A stretch of 39,763 nucleotides of DNA, taken from the NCBI GenBank assembly GCA_022925895.1, contig JAKSYS010000592.1, positions 1 to 39,763 on the forward strand, written 5' to 3'. The notes beneath the pieces were generated by a model. That model saw nothing but the letters and a program-made list of their open reading frames with translations. It had not been told where the DNA came from and made no database searches. Shown piece after piece: positions 28,387-38,720 of this stretch. Origin of the DNA: Fragilaria crotonensis. Lineage: Eukaryota > Bacillariophyta > Fragilariophyceae > Fragilariales > Fragilariaceae. The first letter of the stretch is position 1, and every line of letters starts with the position of its first letter. A program made the position numbers and the translations under genes.

Positions 28387-28890
28387 CATAAACATAGTAC
28401 TCTATCTGGACAACCAAAATTACGAGAGTAGCTGGACGGATTTAGAAACCGCTAATTTCACCACATACATGCACGAAGATTGACGATTTCGGTAACTAGA
28501 GAGTAGTACTACGCCCTGAAACATATGGGGTTACCGTAGCTTGTTTGTGGTTAGGTGGGACAGTTCAAAAGATGAGGCGAGTTAAAATTTTGGAAATTTT
28601 TTGGGAATGTAAACTTTCGCTTCGTAATTAAATTGCACATTTTTATATCATGTCAACAAAAGCAACGAACGACAGTACTGCTTCTTTGACACTGTTAGTA
28701 CTTGTTGGTATGCCGGTAATCTAATGTTCTGTCAAATTTGCAGTCAAATATCCAACTTTTGCATTTCTCGCGGCCACTTCAAAGTCAACATGGTCAAAGT
28801 CAATTTTGATTATAGAAGTGCGTTCACGTCGCAATTTTTTAATCCTACGGCACCTTCCATACAAAAAATTACATGCTACTAATTTAATCG
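28387..28890 (+). repeat. Diverged direct repeat, copy 1
   Basis: Aligns with 29341-29815 through CATAAACATA at the start, CCAAAATTACGA, GGKTACCGTAG, TTCAAAAGATG, TTCGTAATT, an ATGTCWACRAAAG start and TCCTACGG/TTCTACGG near the end. The ATG at 28650 opens a 24-codon frame beginning MSTK. Confidence 0.6.
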
Positions 28891-29340
28891 CACTAACGGT
28901 CGCAAAAGCATGCGTTCAATTACGAACCACGAAATATTCCTGCTGTCCATGTCGACTGCAATTCGAATGTAATCATTGCTGAATAGATAAATTCCAAGAT
29001 GGCAGACTCCTAGAATAGACCCTTCCGATGTATTTGTAACGTGAAGAAAAACTTGTTCCGACTTGAGATTGTCAAAAGGGACTCAATTTGCCACACTAGT
29101 GACTGAATGTCCAGTTACTATGTTTAAAAAAATCTCGAAAAATAAAATTAGACCACTCATAACTCCATCAATATACACTGTATCACTGCTTTGAGTAGCT
29201 GAAAAGAAAGCCCTTTATGAGATCTTTAATTTGCTGCCGTTAGAAGTTGTGTATGAAGTGTGCCGATACAGCGAATAATTTTTCTAGTCCAGGTACTATG
29301 TTTATGCTTGTACTCGACCCACACGGTCCAACACTACCAG

Positions 29341-29815
29341 CATAAACATATAGTAATGGGACGACCAAAATTACGACAGAAACGGGACAAATGCAAAATC
29401 GAGCCAAATCACATTATCCATTAATGTTCATCGAACATTTCGCCCAGTGAAGAGTTGCTCTAAACCTCAATGCATGTGGGGGTACCGTAGGATTTTTTTG
29501 TGCAAGAGGTCTCATTCAAAAGATGGCGCGGCTCAAAAAGTTGATGTATTTTTACACGCAATTATTTTTAGTTCGTAATTTGAGTACAAAATTCTAGAAC
29601 ATGTCTACGAAAGGGAAGACTGGCCATAACGCTTCTGCGACCGCGGTAGCATCTGTTGGTGGGCAAGTGACCGTGTCAAGTTGGTACGTATTTTGTTGCT
29701 TGCGGCTGCACTGAAATTGCCATCGTGAAATTAGAAAATGGCCAAGAAAAAATGAGGTTCGAACTCCAATCAGTTTTTCATTCTACGGTAAAATCATACT
29801 AACTAATTTATTTGC
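29341..29815 (+). repeat. Diverged direct repeat, copy 2
   Basis: Partner of 28387-28890. The ATG at 29601 opens a short frame that also begins MSTK, with differences at synonymous positions (TCA/TCT, ACA/ACG), hinting at past coding selection. Confidence 0.6.
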
Positions 29816-29820
29816 ATCCG

Positions 29821-30021
29821 CCTAAGGGGGCGGGCCTAAAAATAGATAAAATATCCACAGATATAGATACTTTTACTTGATACGGCGGGTGTCATTTTTA
29901 ACTGAGGATTTGTACGGTGGGTGTCACTTTTTGTACGTCGTGTGTCACTTTTTATTTAGAGACGTGTACGTCGGGTGCTACGCCGCGTTCCCGTAGATCC
30001 CGTACCATCTCAATTGGCGCG
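29821..30021 (+). repeat. Iterated-motif leader I
   Basis: Starts CCTAAGGGGGCGGG, then ATAGATAAAATATCC and TACTTTTACTTGATACG. TACGKYGKGTGYYA-type copies begin at 29881, 29913, 29934 and 29967. The block closes with ATTGGCGCG near 30013. The order is shared with leaders II and III. Confidence 0.75.
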
Positions 30022-30042
30022 CTAACCCCTAACCCCTAACCC
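30022..30042. repeat. Short telomere-like array, (CTAACCC)3
   Basis: Exactly three 7-bp units directly after leader I. Too short to be a telomere, but TTAGGG-like in the reverse complement. Confidence 0.7.
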
Positions 30043-30758
30043 GGCGGCACACCATCCCATCGATCTCCACGGGGTACCCCCAGTCTGTCGCGTCCCCGGT
30101 GCCCCTGGTTGCTCCCATGACCCTCTTGCCGGTGTGACTCGCGTTTGGGAGTGCCAAACCAACAATCACGACGAGTGTCAATGATGTCTCCTCCTCGACG
30201 ATGCTCCCAGTGTCGACCGTGTTCACGAGGCTCCCAATCAGGCGCACCACCTTCTCGACCCAACGCACACTGCATACCGTCACCTTCAACATCACACCAA
30301 ACGCCCGAACGTGGGCGCTTCCGTTCACCATGCCACGAACCAGGATCACGACTGCGGCAAAGACTCCAGTGGTTATCCGACGAGCCCGGATCACGACTGC
30401 GGCAAAGACTCCGGTGGTTATCCGACGAGCCCTTGCCACCATAGCCAGGCTCACCCTCGCGACCGCTCCGATCCGGATGCCGACCGCCGTATCTGTGTTC
30501 ACGAGGTGCGTTTCGCGTTCCACACACCTCAAATTCCCATGACCGCAAGTTTCGACACCTCCGAAGCGATTCCCACCCGCTTGTTTGACGTTCTCCATCA
30601 ACATAATCGTCACATCCGCCGATGAAAGCAGCAGCCTCACCGGAACACGAGTGATGTTCCCTGGAACGGATTTTTCCACGTCGATCGGATTTTTCCTCGA
30701 AAATCGGACCCGTATCACGAGATGCGACATCACCAGGGCACCGCGCCACGCAATCCAC
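30036..30758 (-). other. GC-rich segment with long open frames, coding uncertain
   Basis: A 240-codon minus frame (30758-30036) and a 234-codon minus frame (30733-30029) overlap, and plus frames of about 100 codons are also open. The 240-codon frame would encode an arginine/glycine-rich protein with a duplicated NHRSLCRSRDPGSSD unit. Base composition leaves few stops in any frame, so open length is weak evidence. It fills the body of the segment headed by leader I. Confidence 0.3.
30343..30432. repeat. 45-bp tandem duplication, two copies
   Basis: Unit begins GGATCACGACTGCGGCAAAG at 30343 and again at 30388, differing at one base. Its length is a multiple of three, so it would keep any frame open. 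Confidence 0.85.
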
Positions 30759-30771
30759 GTAACCGCGGATC

Positions 30772-30983
30772 CCTAAGGGAGCGAGCTTCTATGTAGATTA
30801 TATATCCTCAGGTATGGATACTTTTATTAGATACGTTGGGAGTGATTTTTGTACGTCGGGAGGGACATTTTTGTACGTCGAGAGGGATCCCCCAGTAATG
30901 ATTCCTACGTTAGACAGCTCGATTTTGTACGTCGGGAGTTACGATCGATCCAAGTAGAATTCGGTACTATCGAAATTGGCGCG
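30772..30983 (+). repeat. Iterated-motif leader II
   Basis: Starts CCTAAGGGAGCGAG, then TAGATTATATATCCTCAGGTATGGATAC in two parts. TACGTYGGGAG-type copies begin at 30832, 30852, 30874 and 30928, with a weaker TACGTTAGAC at 30906. It closes with ATTGGCGCGG near 30975. About 175 bp of unassigned sequence follow before leader III. Confidence 0.7.
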
Positions 30984-31156
30984 GCTCCCGACTGACTTTA
31001 TTACACAGGCACACAAACATCACGGCTTGTCCATAACAAACTCATCATTCCCATCATGCCATCATCAAGCTCTCCTCCAATACAAAAGCTGGTTAACGGA
31101 ATTATCAGTCCTGTTGTTTCTGTCCGTCTTCCGGTGCAAAGCACAGAGATCGACCC

Positions 31157-31350
31157 CCTAAGGGGGCGGGGTTCAAATTAGATAAAATGTCCTCAAGTAT
31201 AGATGCTTTTACTTGATACGGCCGGAGGGGAAATTTGTACGTCCGGAGGGGAATTTTATACGTCCGGAGGGTTTTTTACTTAGGAACGAATACGTCCGGA
31301 AGGAAAACGCTATCCGTACAATTTGCTCGTACAAAAATATGGTGCAATTT
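31157..31350 (+). repeat. Iterated-motif leader III, first copy
   Basis: Starts CCTAAGGGGGCGGGG. TACGKCCGGAGGG-type copies begin at 31217, 31238, 31259 and 31291. Its GGTGCAATTT end corresponds to GGCGCAATTT in the second copy. Confidence 0.8.
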
Positions 31351-31475
31351 AGGTGCATCAACTCATCGAATGATAGTCTTTACGTATGTTAAACCAGGTA
31401 TGGTCAAAATGTTTTTGCCGCCCAATTTTTGAACTATGCACTCGGCACTCCTGGTACAAGCGCCATTATCACATC

Positions 31476-33307
31476 ATGATGACCACCCTTGAGATACAAG
31501 AGGTGACTACCAACAACATGTCTCCTTTGCAAGCATCTGATCAACTTGATCACCCCCCTGCATCACTTCAAGGTATATTTTCCATTTCTCCCTTTGGACT
31601 TGGGTGTCGACTCTGCCCAAAAAAAGTGTCTATCCAGATCAATGAGAGATGCATCCGTGAGCATGTCAAAAAACATGGTTTTGACAGCAGGGCCGCGTCT
31701 ATCCGTTCCCTTTTTGATACTTTTGTAACAAAACTGGAAGTCATAAAGGCTGCTGGAACAATTGAGCCGTTCCGAATTGACAACAGTACTTATAAGGGAT
31801 TTTCATGCATCTGCGGTGAAGTTTTTCCAAGAAAGGACAACGCACGCCGTCACTGCACAAGGTTGGTTGTGATCCGTCTTGTCTCCAGAAGGTTGAGCTC
31901 ATCAAATTGTGTTGTGGTCAATTTGTTTCAGAGGTGCAAATTGACAAGTTCTTCAACACTGTACCTCGAATCACGCAGCAATTTGATTACTGCAAGGCAA
32001 GAGCGGCTTTGCTTCCTTTCCTTCCACCCAGGGAAAAGCACGACCATACGTACACACACATGTACACCCCATCATTGATGGTTGTGTTTGTCCACAAGAC
32101 TTTGTAAGAAGGATAAAAATGACTTCATTTCTATCCATTCTCCACTGAGCCAAATGCATGAGACAGTTCTGATCAAAATTCATAACCAAGCTGAAAATTG
32201 GCTTTGAATTTTGCGCAGAAGAATATTTTGATGGTGCTAGGGAATCTCCGCGCTGGACTACAAAATTTTGATGCTGGTGAAGTCAATGGTATGTCACAAG
32301 GGAAGACTTATACGATGCAGCATGATCCATCCAGCTTACTACCTGAATTGAAGAAGCTTTTATCCTATTCCTATCGCAAGGGCCTTTTTGCATCAAGGGT
32401 TTTGATGAAAGCGATGAATTTGCAGTCGCATATTTTGAAAGATTTTTTGCTTGAAGTTCCACCATCAGTTGCCACGCATCCCTTTGCGGTGGAATTCTGT
32501 CTCATGTTTCCTTTTCGTATCTGCTCAGGAATCAAAAATCTCTGATATCCTGTGACACTGTGTCATCGTTATTCTCCAAGGTAGCATCGCTTCTGAAAGC
32601 AGCAGTAGTTCCCGTCATCTGCTCTTTTCAGAGCAGTCATCCACCCATTCTGGAGATTTGCTTGTGTCATCTATTCGCAAGGCTCCGTACTCCATATTCT
32701 GTCACCGATGGTTCGACAAATAAGAGAAATGCATGAACGACTACCAAAAAGGCAAAACTATGATTGACTCCGTGGAAATATCATTGTTGACCAATATGCA
32801 TTTCCATCGACAACTGGTCACGATAGTACCCACAGCCTTACCTTGATGCGGAGTCGCTAACTCATTTGGCTGATGGTTCCTGGTGGAGCCTGTGGTGATC
32901 CATCAACATTTATCAGAGTCCATGTCGATGATGATACGGCAGACATTTCATTGCTCGATGTCACTCCCTGTTGGAATTTTGGACTTTCATTCCTTGTTGA
33001 TCATTTGGATTGTTTAACGGCACTGTTGAAGATGGCATTTCATGGTTTTGGAGGAGGATCTGCAAGGATGAGAGAGTTGACAGAACCAACTATGTTTCAC
33101 TGCGTGTACAGCAACAATGCTTTATATTACTCCATGACGTCACTGAAGGGTTTTAACAGTTCTTCTCGTCGTCGGTTTAAGAAAGTGGAGCGAAAACTCC
33201 CTCCTGTCATCACTCGATACTTTTTGTTGTACCGATCTCTCGTCAATGCGAATGTGAATCTTTTTGAGCAATCCAATTCCCTTTTCATCTTTCCAAAGCG
33301 GATAACA
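31476..33307 (+). pseudogene. First copy, zinc-finger N-terminal part of the helicase gene
   Basis: The 31386-32078 frame carries the OrsD-like finger segment GCRLCPKKVSIQINERCIRE and HVKKHG, then reads on through SIRSLFDTFVTKLEVIKA without the break present in the second copy. It fails soon after CTRL (about 31862), where the second copy is intact. Further pieces are at 32198-32545 and 32873-33367. The helicase domain is absent because the copy stops at 33307. Not a functional gene as assembled. Confidence 0.65.
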
Positions 33308-33502
33308 CCTAAGGGGGCGGGGTTCAAATTAGATAAAATGTCCTCAAGTATAGATGCTTTTACTTGATACGGCCGGAGGGGAAATTTGTACGTCCGGAGG
33401 GGAATTTTATACGTCCGGAGGGTTTTTTACTTAGGAACGACTACGTCCGGAGGGAAAACGCTATCCGTACAATTTGCTCGTACAAAAATATGGCGCAATT
33501 TA
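33308..33502 (+). repeat. Iterated-motif leader III, second copy
   Basis: Starts CCTAAGGGGGCGGGG. Motif copies begin at 33368, 33389, 33410 and 33442, with the same spacing as the first copy. It heads the longer, helicase-containing unit. Confidence 0.8.
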
Positions 33503-33626
33503 GGTGCATCAACTCATCGAATGATAGTCTTTACGTATGTTAAACCAGGTATGGTCAAAATGTTTTTGCCGCCCAATTTTTGAACTATGCACTCGGCACT
33601 CCTGGTACAAGCGCCATTATCACATC

Positions 33627-35789
33627 ATGATGACCACCCTTGAGATACAAGAGGTGACTACCAACAACATGTCTCCTTTGCAAGCATCTGATCAACTTGA
33701 TCACCCCCCTGCATCACTTCAAGGTATATTTTCCATTTCTCCCTTTGGACTTGGGTGTCGACTCTGCCCAAAAAAAGTGTCTATCCAGATCAATGAGAGA
33801 TGCATCCGTGAGCATGTCAAAAAACATGGTTTTGACAGCAGGGCCGCGTCTATCCGTTCCCTTTGATACTTTTGTAACAAAACTGGAAGTCATAAAGGCT
33901 GCTGGAACAATTGAGCCGTTCCGAATTGACAACAGTACTTATAAGGGATTTTCATGCATCTGCGGTGAAGTTTTTCCAAGAAAGGACAACGCACGCCGTC
34001 ACTGCACAAGGTTGGGTTGTGATCCGTCTTGTCTCCAGAAGGTTGAGCTCATCAAATTGTGTTGTGGTCAATTTGTTTCAGAGGTGCAAATTGACAAGTT
34101 CTTCAACACTGTACCTCGAATCACGCAGCAATTTGATTACTGCAAGGCAAGAGCGGCTTTGCTTCCTTTCCTTCCACCCAGGGAAAAGCACGACCATACG
34201 TACACACACATGTACACCCCCATCATTGATGGTTGTGTTTGTCCACAAGACTTTGTAAGAAGGATAAAAAATGACTTCATTTCTATCCATTCTCCACCGA
34301 GCCAAATGCATGAGACAGTTCTGATCAAAATTCATAACCAAGCTGAAAATTGGCTTTTGAATTTTGCGCAGAAGAATATTTTGATGGTGCCAGGGAATCT
34401 CCGCGCTGGACTACAAAATTTTGATGCTGGTGAAGTCAATGGTATGTCACAAGGGAAGACTTATACGATGCAGCATGATCCATCCAGCTTACTACCTGAA
34501 TTGAAGAAGCTTTTATCCTATTCCTATCGCAAGGGCCTTTTGCATCAAGGGTTTTGATGAAAGCGATGAATTTGCAGTCGCATATTTTTGAAAGATTTTT
34601 GCTTGAAGTTCCACCATCAGTTGCCACGCATCCCTTTGCGGTGGAATTCTGTCTCATGTTTTTTTCGTGTATCTGCTCAGGAATCAAAAATCTCTCTGAT
34701 ATCCTGTGACACTGTGTCATCGTTATTCTCCAAGGTAGCATCGCTTCTGAAAGCAGCAGTATGCTCCGTCATCTGCTCTTTTTCAGAGCAGTCATCCACC
34801 CATTCTGGAGATTTGCTTGTGTCATCTATTCGCAAGGCTCCCGTACTCCATATTCTGTCACCGATGGTTCGACAAATAAGAGAAATGCATGAACGACTAC
34901 CAAAAAGGCAAAAAACTATGATTGACTCCGGTGGAAATATCATTGTTGACCAATATGCATTTCCATACGACAACTGGTCACGCATAGTACCCACAGCTCT
35001 TACCTTGATGCGGGAGTCGCTAACTCATTTGGCTGATGGTTCCTGGTGGGAGCCTGTGGTGGATCCATCAACATTTATCAGAGTCCATGTCGATGATGAT
35101 ACGGCAGACATTTCATTGCTCGATGTCACTCCCTGTTGGAATTTTGGACTTTCATTCCTTGTTGATCATTTGGATTGTTTAACGGCACTGTTGAAGATGG
35201 CATTTCATGGTTTTGGAGGAGGATCTGCAAGGATGAGAGAGTTGACAGAACCAACTATGTTTCACTGCGTGTACAGCAACAATGCTTTATATTACTCCAT
35301 GACGTCACTGAAGGGTTTTAACAGTTCTTCTCGTCGTCGGTTTAAGAAAGTGGAGCGAAAACTCCCTCCTGTCATCACTCGATACTTTTTGTTGTACCGA
35401 TCTCTCGTCAATGCGAATGTGAATCTTTTGAGCAATCCATTCCCTTTTCATCTTTCCAAAGCGGATAACACCTTCAAATTTTGGTGTTCCAAATTTGTTC
35501 AGGAATATTTTCAATTTGGATTCATCACCCGATATGCGGCAGATTCGACAATTTTGGGCGTGTGTTTCAAACTTTGTTACTGGTGACGATGAGGATGGAA
35601 AGGCTTTTTGACATCCACAGCAAGTTCTGTGGCGGCATCAAAATGGGGCACTCAAAGATGACACATGGTGTTGCTTATTCAAGCAAGCGACTTGGGGCTG
35701 AAGAATCTCACTTCAATGCTTATCACTTTGCCATCGGGGACATCCTACCAGATGTCTCATCTGCAATCATGCAAACTATCATTGGGTGA
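33627..35789 (+). CDS. OrsD-like zinc-finger and recombinase-like N-terminal part of helicase gene
   Basis: Begins at MMTTLEIQEV (33627), within a frame open from 33537. An N-terminal finger has C74, C77, H93 and H97 (numbered from 33537) after GIFSISPFGLG, like the OrsD (formerly DUF3505) region of fungal proteins. A second Cys/His group, FSCICGEVFPRKDNARRHC, follows. Frames 33697-34557 and 34588-35586 continue the protein, with MAFHGFGGGSARMREL and RKLPPVITRYFLLYRSLV. 35481-35789 gives GIKMGHSKMTHGVAYSS, resembling the GHS-x2-T box of tyrosine recombinases. Breaks lie near 33866, 34557-34590, 34700 and 35560. The OrsD and recombinase links are from pattern recognition only. Confidence 0.6.
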
Positions 35790-37659
35790 TATTCGGATGG
35801 CAATGTCGCTACGGTATCCGAAGGCTATTTTAACTGATGGACACAACTATCTTTCATCTCAACAGAAGGAACTTGTTGAGTTTGGATACGGTCGTGAACA
35901 TGACTTATATCAGAGACCACAACATTGCTTTGGACTTCTTGCCCCTGGTGAAGGAAAATCTGAAGTTTTCATTATTCCAACCATTGCAAGACGGATCGGC
36001 AATCAAAGAAGCAAAATGATTATTCATGTGTCGCCCTATAATTTTTTGGCTCTCTACCAATTCAATAATGCAACCACTGCTTTTGACAAAGTCGGCTTTG
36101 GAACAAGCATTTCCACTTGCATCTTCACTGGCGGGGACATCAATGTTGGATTGCTACCCGATGAGCTTTCCAACAAGGAGGATCTCCCAAACATTCTCTT
36201 TCTCAACCTGGACGCTCTCTTCAACTTGTTCACGTTTCATTTTGAAACATTCAAGTCGTGGATTGACGTCATGGATAAGATTGTTATTGATGAGGTCCAT
36301 ACTTTTCTTACAGAATTAAGCTTTCGGGAGAAGTATCAGGTTTATTGGAGACTTGCTGTTCTTGGGATTCCGATTGTGGCATTGAGTGGATCAGTCCCTT
36401 TGTTCATTCTTTCTAAATTTGCAATGCGACTTTGTTTGTCTCGTGACAAACAGATGAATGACATCAAGATTATTCACGGCGGGCTCCTTTTTGGACATTT
36501 TCCTCATGGATTCCGAATCAAATTTTCAGTCACACCGAGATACATACACCAAGTTGCCAGTTTTGCTATTCATCGTGTGCATGAGGGTGTGGGAGCAGTT
36601 CATATCTTTGTTGTTGACAAGTGTGATGGAGAACTTCTTGAACAGCGCATTACATCCAAATCTGTAAATTGTGTCTTCATATCGTCTGATACCCCCGCAG
36701 AAGATTTGAAGGCTGTTGCTAAAAAATGGGGCATGGGAGGATTCGACATCCTGATATCAACCTCGATTGCATTAGTTGGGAATGAAAATCCTGCTTGCCG
36801 ATTCGTTGCTTGCGCGGGGTACCTGTTCGATGCTATGCAGGTTATTCAAGGGTTTGGTCGCCTTCGACAGTACATGAGAATTCCTAGCGGCCAAATCTTC
36901 TTTGCGGCACCAGAAGCCTTGTCAAAACGAAGAATCAAGGACGATGAACAGCGATTCACAAGGCTTCTGAATGAAAACCTTGTATCTGAGGGGGATCATG
37001 CACTTTTTAGACAAACAATGACTTCGGGCGGTGTACGTGACTGGACCATGGATGCAGCATCAGGAAACCGTGACTGTGCATTGAAGGTTATGTCACAGTC
37101 ATTTGGAAAAGAGATGGAGAATTGCGGTGCTTGCCATTTTTGTCGCCACATTCCAACCCATAATGCTCAGGCTGAGGCCACCAAACGGATGGCAACTGAA
37201 AGGCGAAACGAACAAGCGACTGAACGAGTCCTTCAGAAGCTCGCTTTGTGTTGTCTTGCGTGCAACAAGACTTATTGTCGTGGAATCCCCTTATTGAATG
37301 GGAAGGGCAGCAAATCACTGCCTGAGAATAAAGGTTGTTGTTTCCTCTGGAAAAACTGTTATCAATGCGGTGTGAGTTCTCATGACCGCCAGCTTTGTTT
37401 TGATAAGACCTATTTGAATAATGTGGCTTGTTGTGAGTGTTGGGTTTTCAAAAAGGTACCAGGCTCTAAACATCACGCAAAGACAGATTGTGAAGTAAAG
37501 GGTAGGTTGAGGCGGTTGTTGTCACATCATTTTGTTAACACCAAGGTTAAGGGATCATTCAAGGACTTCCTTGAGGGTATCTACACTTCCTCGACCTCGT
37601 TCTGTGAGTTCATGGCTGTGATTGATAGTACTTACAATACAAAAAATAATTCTATTTAG
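35790..37659 (+). CDS. RecQ-like superfamily 2 helicase domain with cysteine-rich tail
   Basis: The frame opens at 35665, but about the first 40 codons are out-of-frame. Numbered from 35665, helicase landmarks are Walker A A93-P-G-E-G-K-S99, the DEAH-type box D209-E-V-H212, motif III-like LSGS (240-243), motif V FDILISTSIALVG (360-372) and motif VI Q395-G-F-G-R-L-R401. The tail has CGACHFCRH (487-495), CCLACNKTYC (529-538) and CCFLWKNCYQCG (558-569), candidate zinc sites like the RecQ zinc domain. It would unwind DNA using ATP. Fungal subtelomeric and mobile-element RecQ-like genes have a comparable finger-plus-helicase layout. It ends at 37659, 21 bp before the minisatellite. Confidence 0.75.
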
Positions 37660-37680
37660 AGAAGAGCTAAGTTGTTGGAA

Positions 37681-37950
37681 GGCACTGGAATGTTTTGTTC
37701 GAGTAGCCCCGCGGAGATTTACTGTCCGTCAACCGGGGAACGCGGGGCACTGGAATGTTTTGTTCGAGTAGCCCCGCGGAGATTTACTGTCCGTCAACCG
37801 GGGAACGCGGGGCACTGGAATGTCTTGTTCGAGTAGCCCCGCAGAGATTTACTGTCCGTCAACCGTGTAACGCGGGGCACTGGAATGTTTTGTTCGAGTA
37901 GCCCAGCAGAGATTTACTGTCCGTCAACCGGGGAACGCGGGGCACTGGAA
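37681..37950. repeat. 65-bp tandem minisatellite with internal hairpin, four units
   Basis: GGCACTGGAATG starts at 37681, 37746, 37811, 37876 and 37941 (partial). Each unit has arms GCCCCGCG and CGCGGGGC around a ~27-nt spacer. Units 3 and 4 carry changes that weaken the left arm. It lies between convergent genes. Confidence 0.9.
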
Positions 37951-38028
37951 TATTATCAAGTAATCATGAAGTGCGTAACAATCATCCAGATTGTTTGCAC
38001 CTGTAAACACACAACTACTAAAACAGAG

Positions 38029-38720
38029 CTAATTCAAACTATTATCATTCTTACCAACCACAGCCGTCTTCAGGTACAAGGACAAACAAAAGACATCCAC
38101 ACTTTGAAATGCAGAAGTACGAGAGGACAAACAGTGGTGATACAGCGGATTGAAAATCAGCATGTCACCTGGTCTCAATGCAACAGCGATTCCTTGTTCG
38201 GCAAAAGTGAAATAGTTACTGACATCAGCATCCATGCTGTACCTGTCAATGTCTTGCTGCAGTCCGTGCTCAGAAGTAACGGTTGTCAAAGAATAAAAGA
38301 AATCCTCATCAACATGGGAATTCAAATAGTAGTTCCGCCCACAAGCAAGACTTCCCCAGATTGGATTGGAGGACACTCCACTGATCTCCTTCCACTCACC
38401 AAGTACTTGTGCAATGCGCAGACCACGGAGTTCGTTTGATGGAATGTAGCCCTTGGCAGCTTCCTCACAACGTGCCATTAACTTTCTAATTGAGTTCCTG
38501 TCAGCAATGTTCAATTTCTGCGGCCAGATCTCAGAAACGCCCACAGAGCCTCGGTTTGGTTTCAATCCCACTGTCACATACTTGCCATTGTCTTCCGCCA
38601 CTGTGATTCGAGTCTTTCCACGCACTTCAGCTGCTCGCTTCGCATCATCTAAGGCATACAGAGAAGCAATTGTCTTTTTCACATGTGTCATTTTATGGAT
38701 TGCATCGTGACGGGGATCAA
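38029..38720 (-). CDS. 2-oxoglutarate/Fe(II) oxygenase-like domain protein
   Basis: The frame (Met at 38691, open to about 38720) reads DPRHDAIHKMTHVKKTIASL upstream and ends KTAVVGKNDNSLN. Candidate iron ligands are the H-x-D of SHVDEDFFYSL and the distal His in FNPLYHHCLSSR, where the Arg may bind 2-oxoglutarate. VALRPGDMLIFNP is the beta-strand before the distal His typical of the double-stranded beta-helix fold. Substrate is unknown. Coding upstream to about 39200 continues in other frames. It is convergent with the helicase gene across the minisatellite, and could be a host gene or cargo. Confidence 0.65.

Larger units (their letters stand above)
27920..29820. other. AT-rich non-coding region with two diverged ~0.5-kb repeats
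   Basis: No long frame. Two related segments occur in the same orientation (28387-28890 and 29341-29815). The rest (28891-29340) shows no internal repeat or gene by eye. Confidence 0.5.
31157..33307 (+). repeat. Truncated first copy of the leader III / zinc-finger gene unit
   Basis: About 2.15 kb nearly identical to 33308-35467, ending mid-gene at GGATAACACC where the second copy begins. Relative to the second copy it has many one-base gaps, mostly in homopolymers (for example 32105-32120, 32748-32775, 32810-32885), and a few substitutions (for example GGTGCAATTT vs GGCGCAATTT). Confidence 0.85.

Noticed and set aside
30145..30542. Plus-strand genes in the GC-rich island
   Set aside because: All frames are open because of composition and the 45-bp duplication; no frame is distinguished from the others.
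29821..31350. Leaders as Helitron ends
   Set aside because: No 3' CTRR with hairpin and no Rep/HUH motif was seen; the helicase is RecQ-like rather than Pif1-like.
37681..37950. CRISPR-like array
   Set aside because: The repeats are contiguous 65-bp units without unique spacers, in a eukaryotic context.
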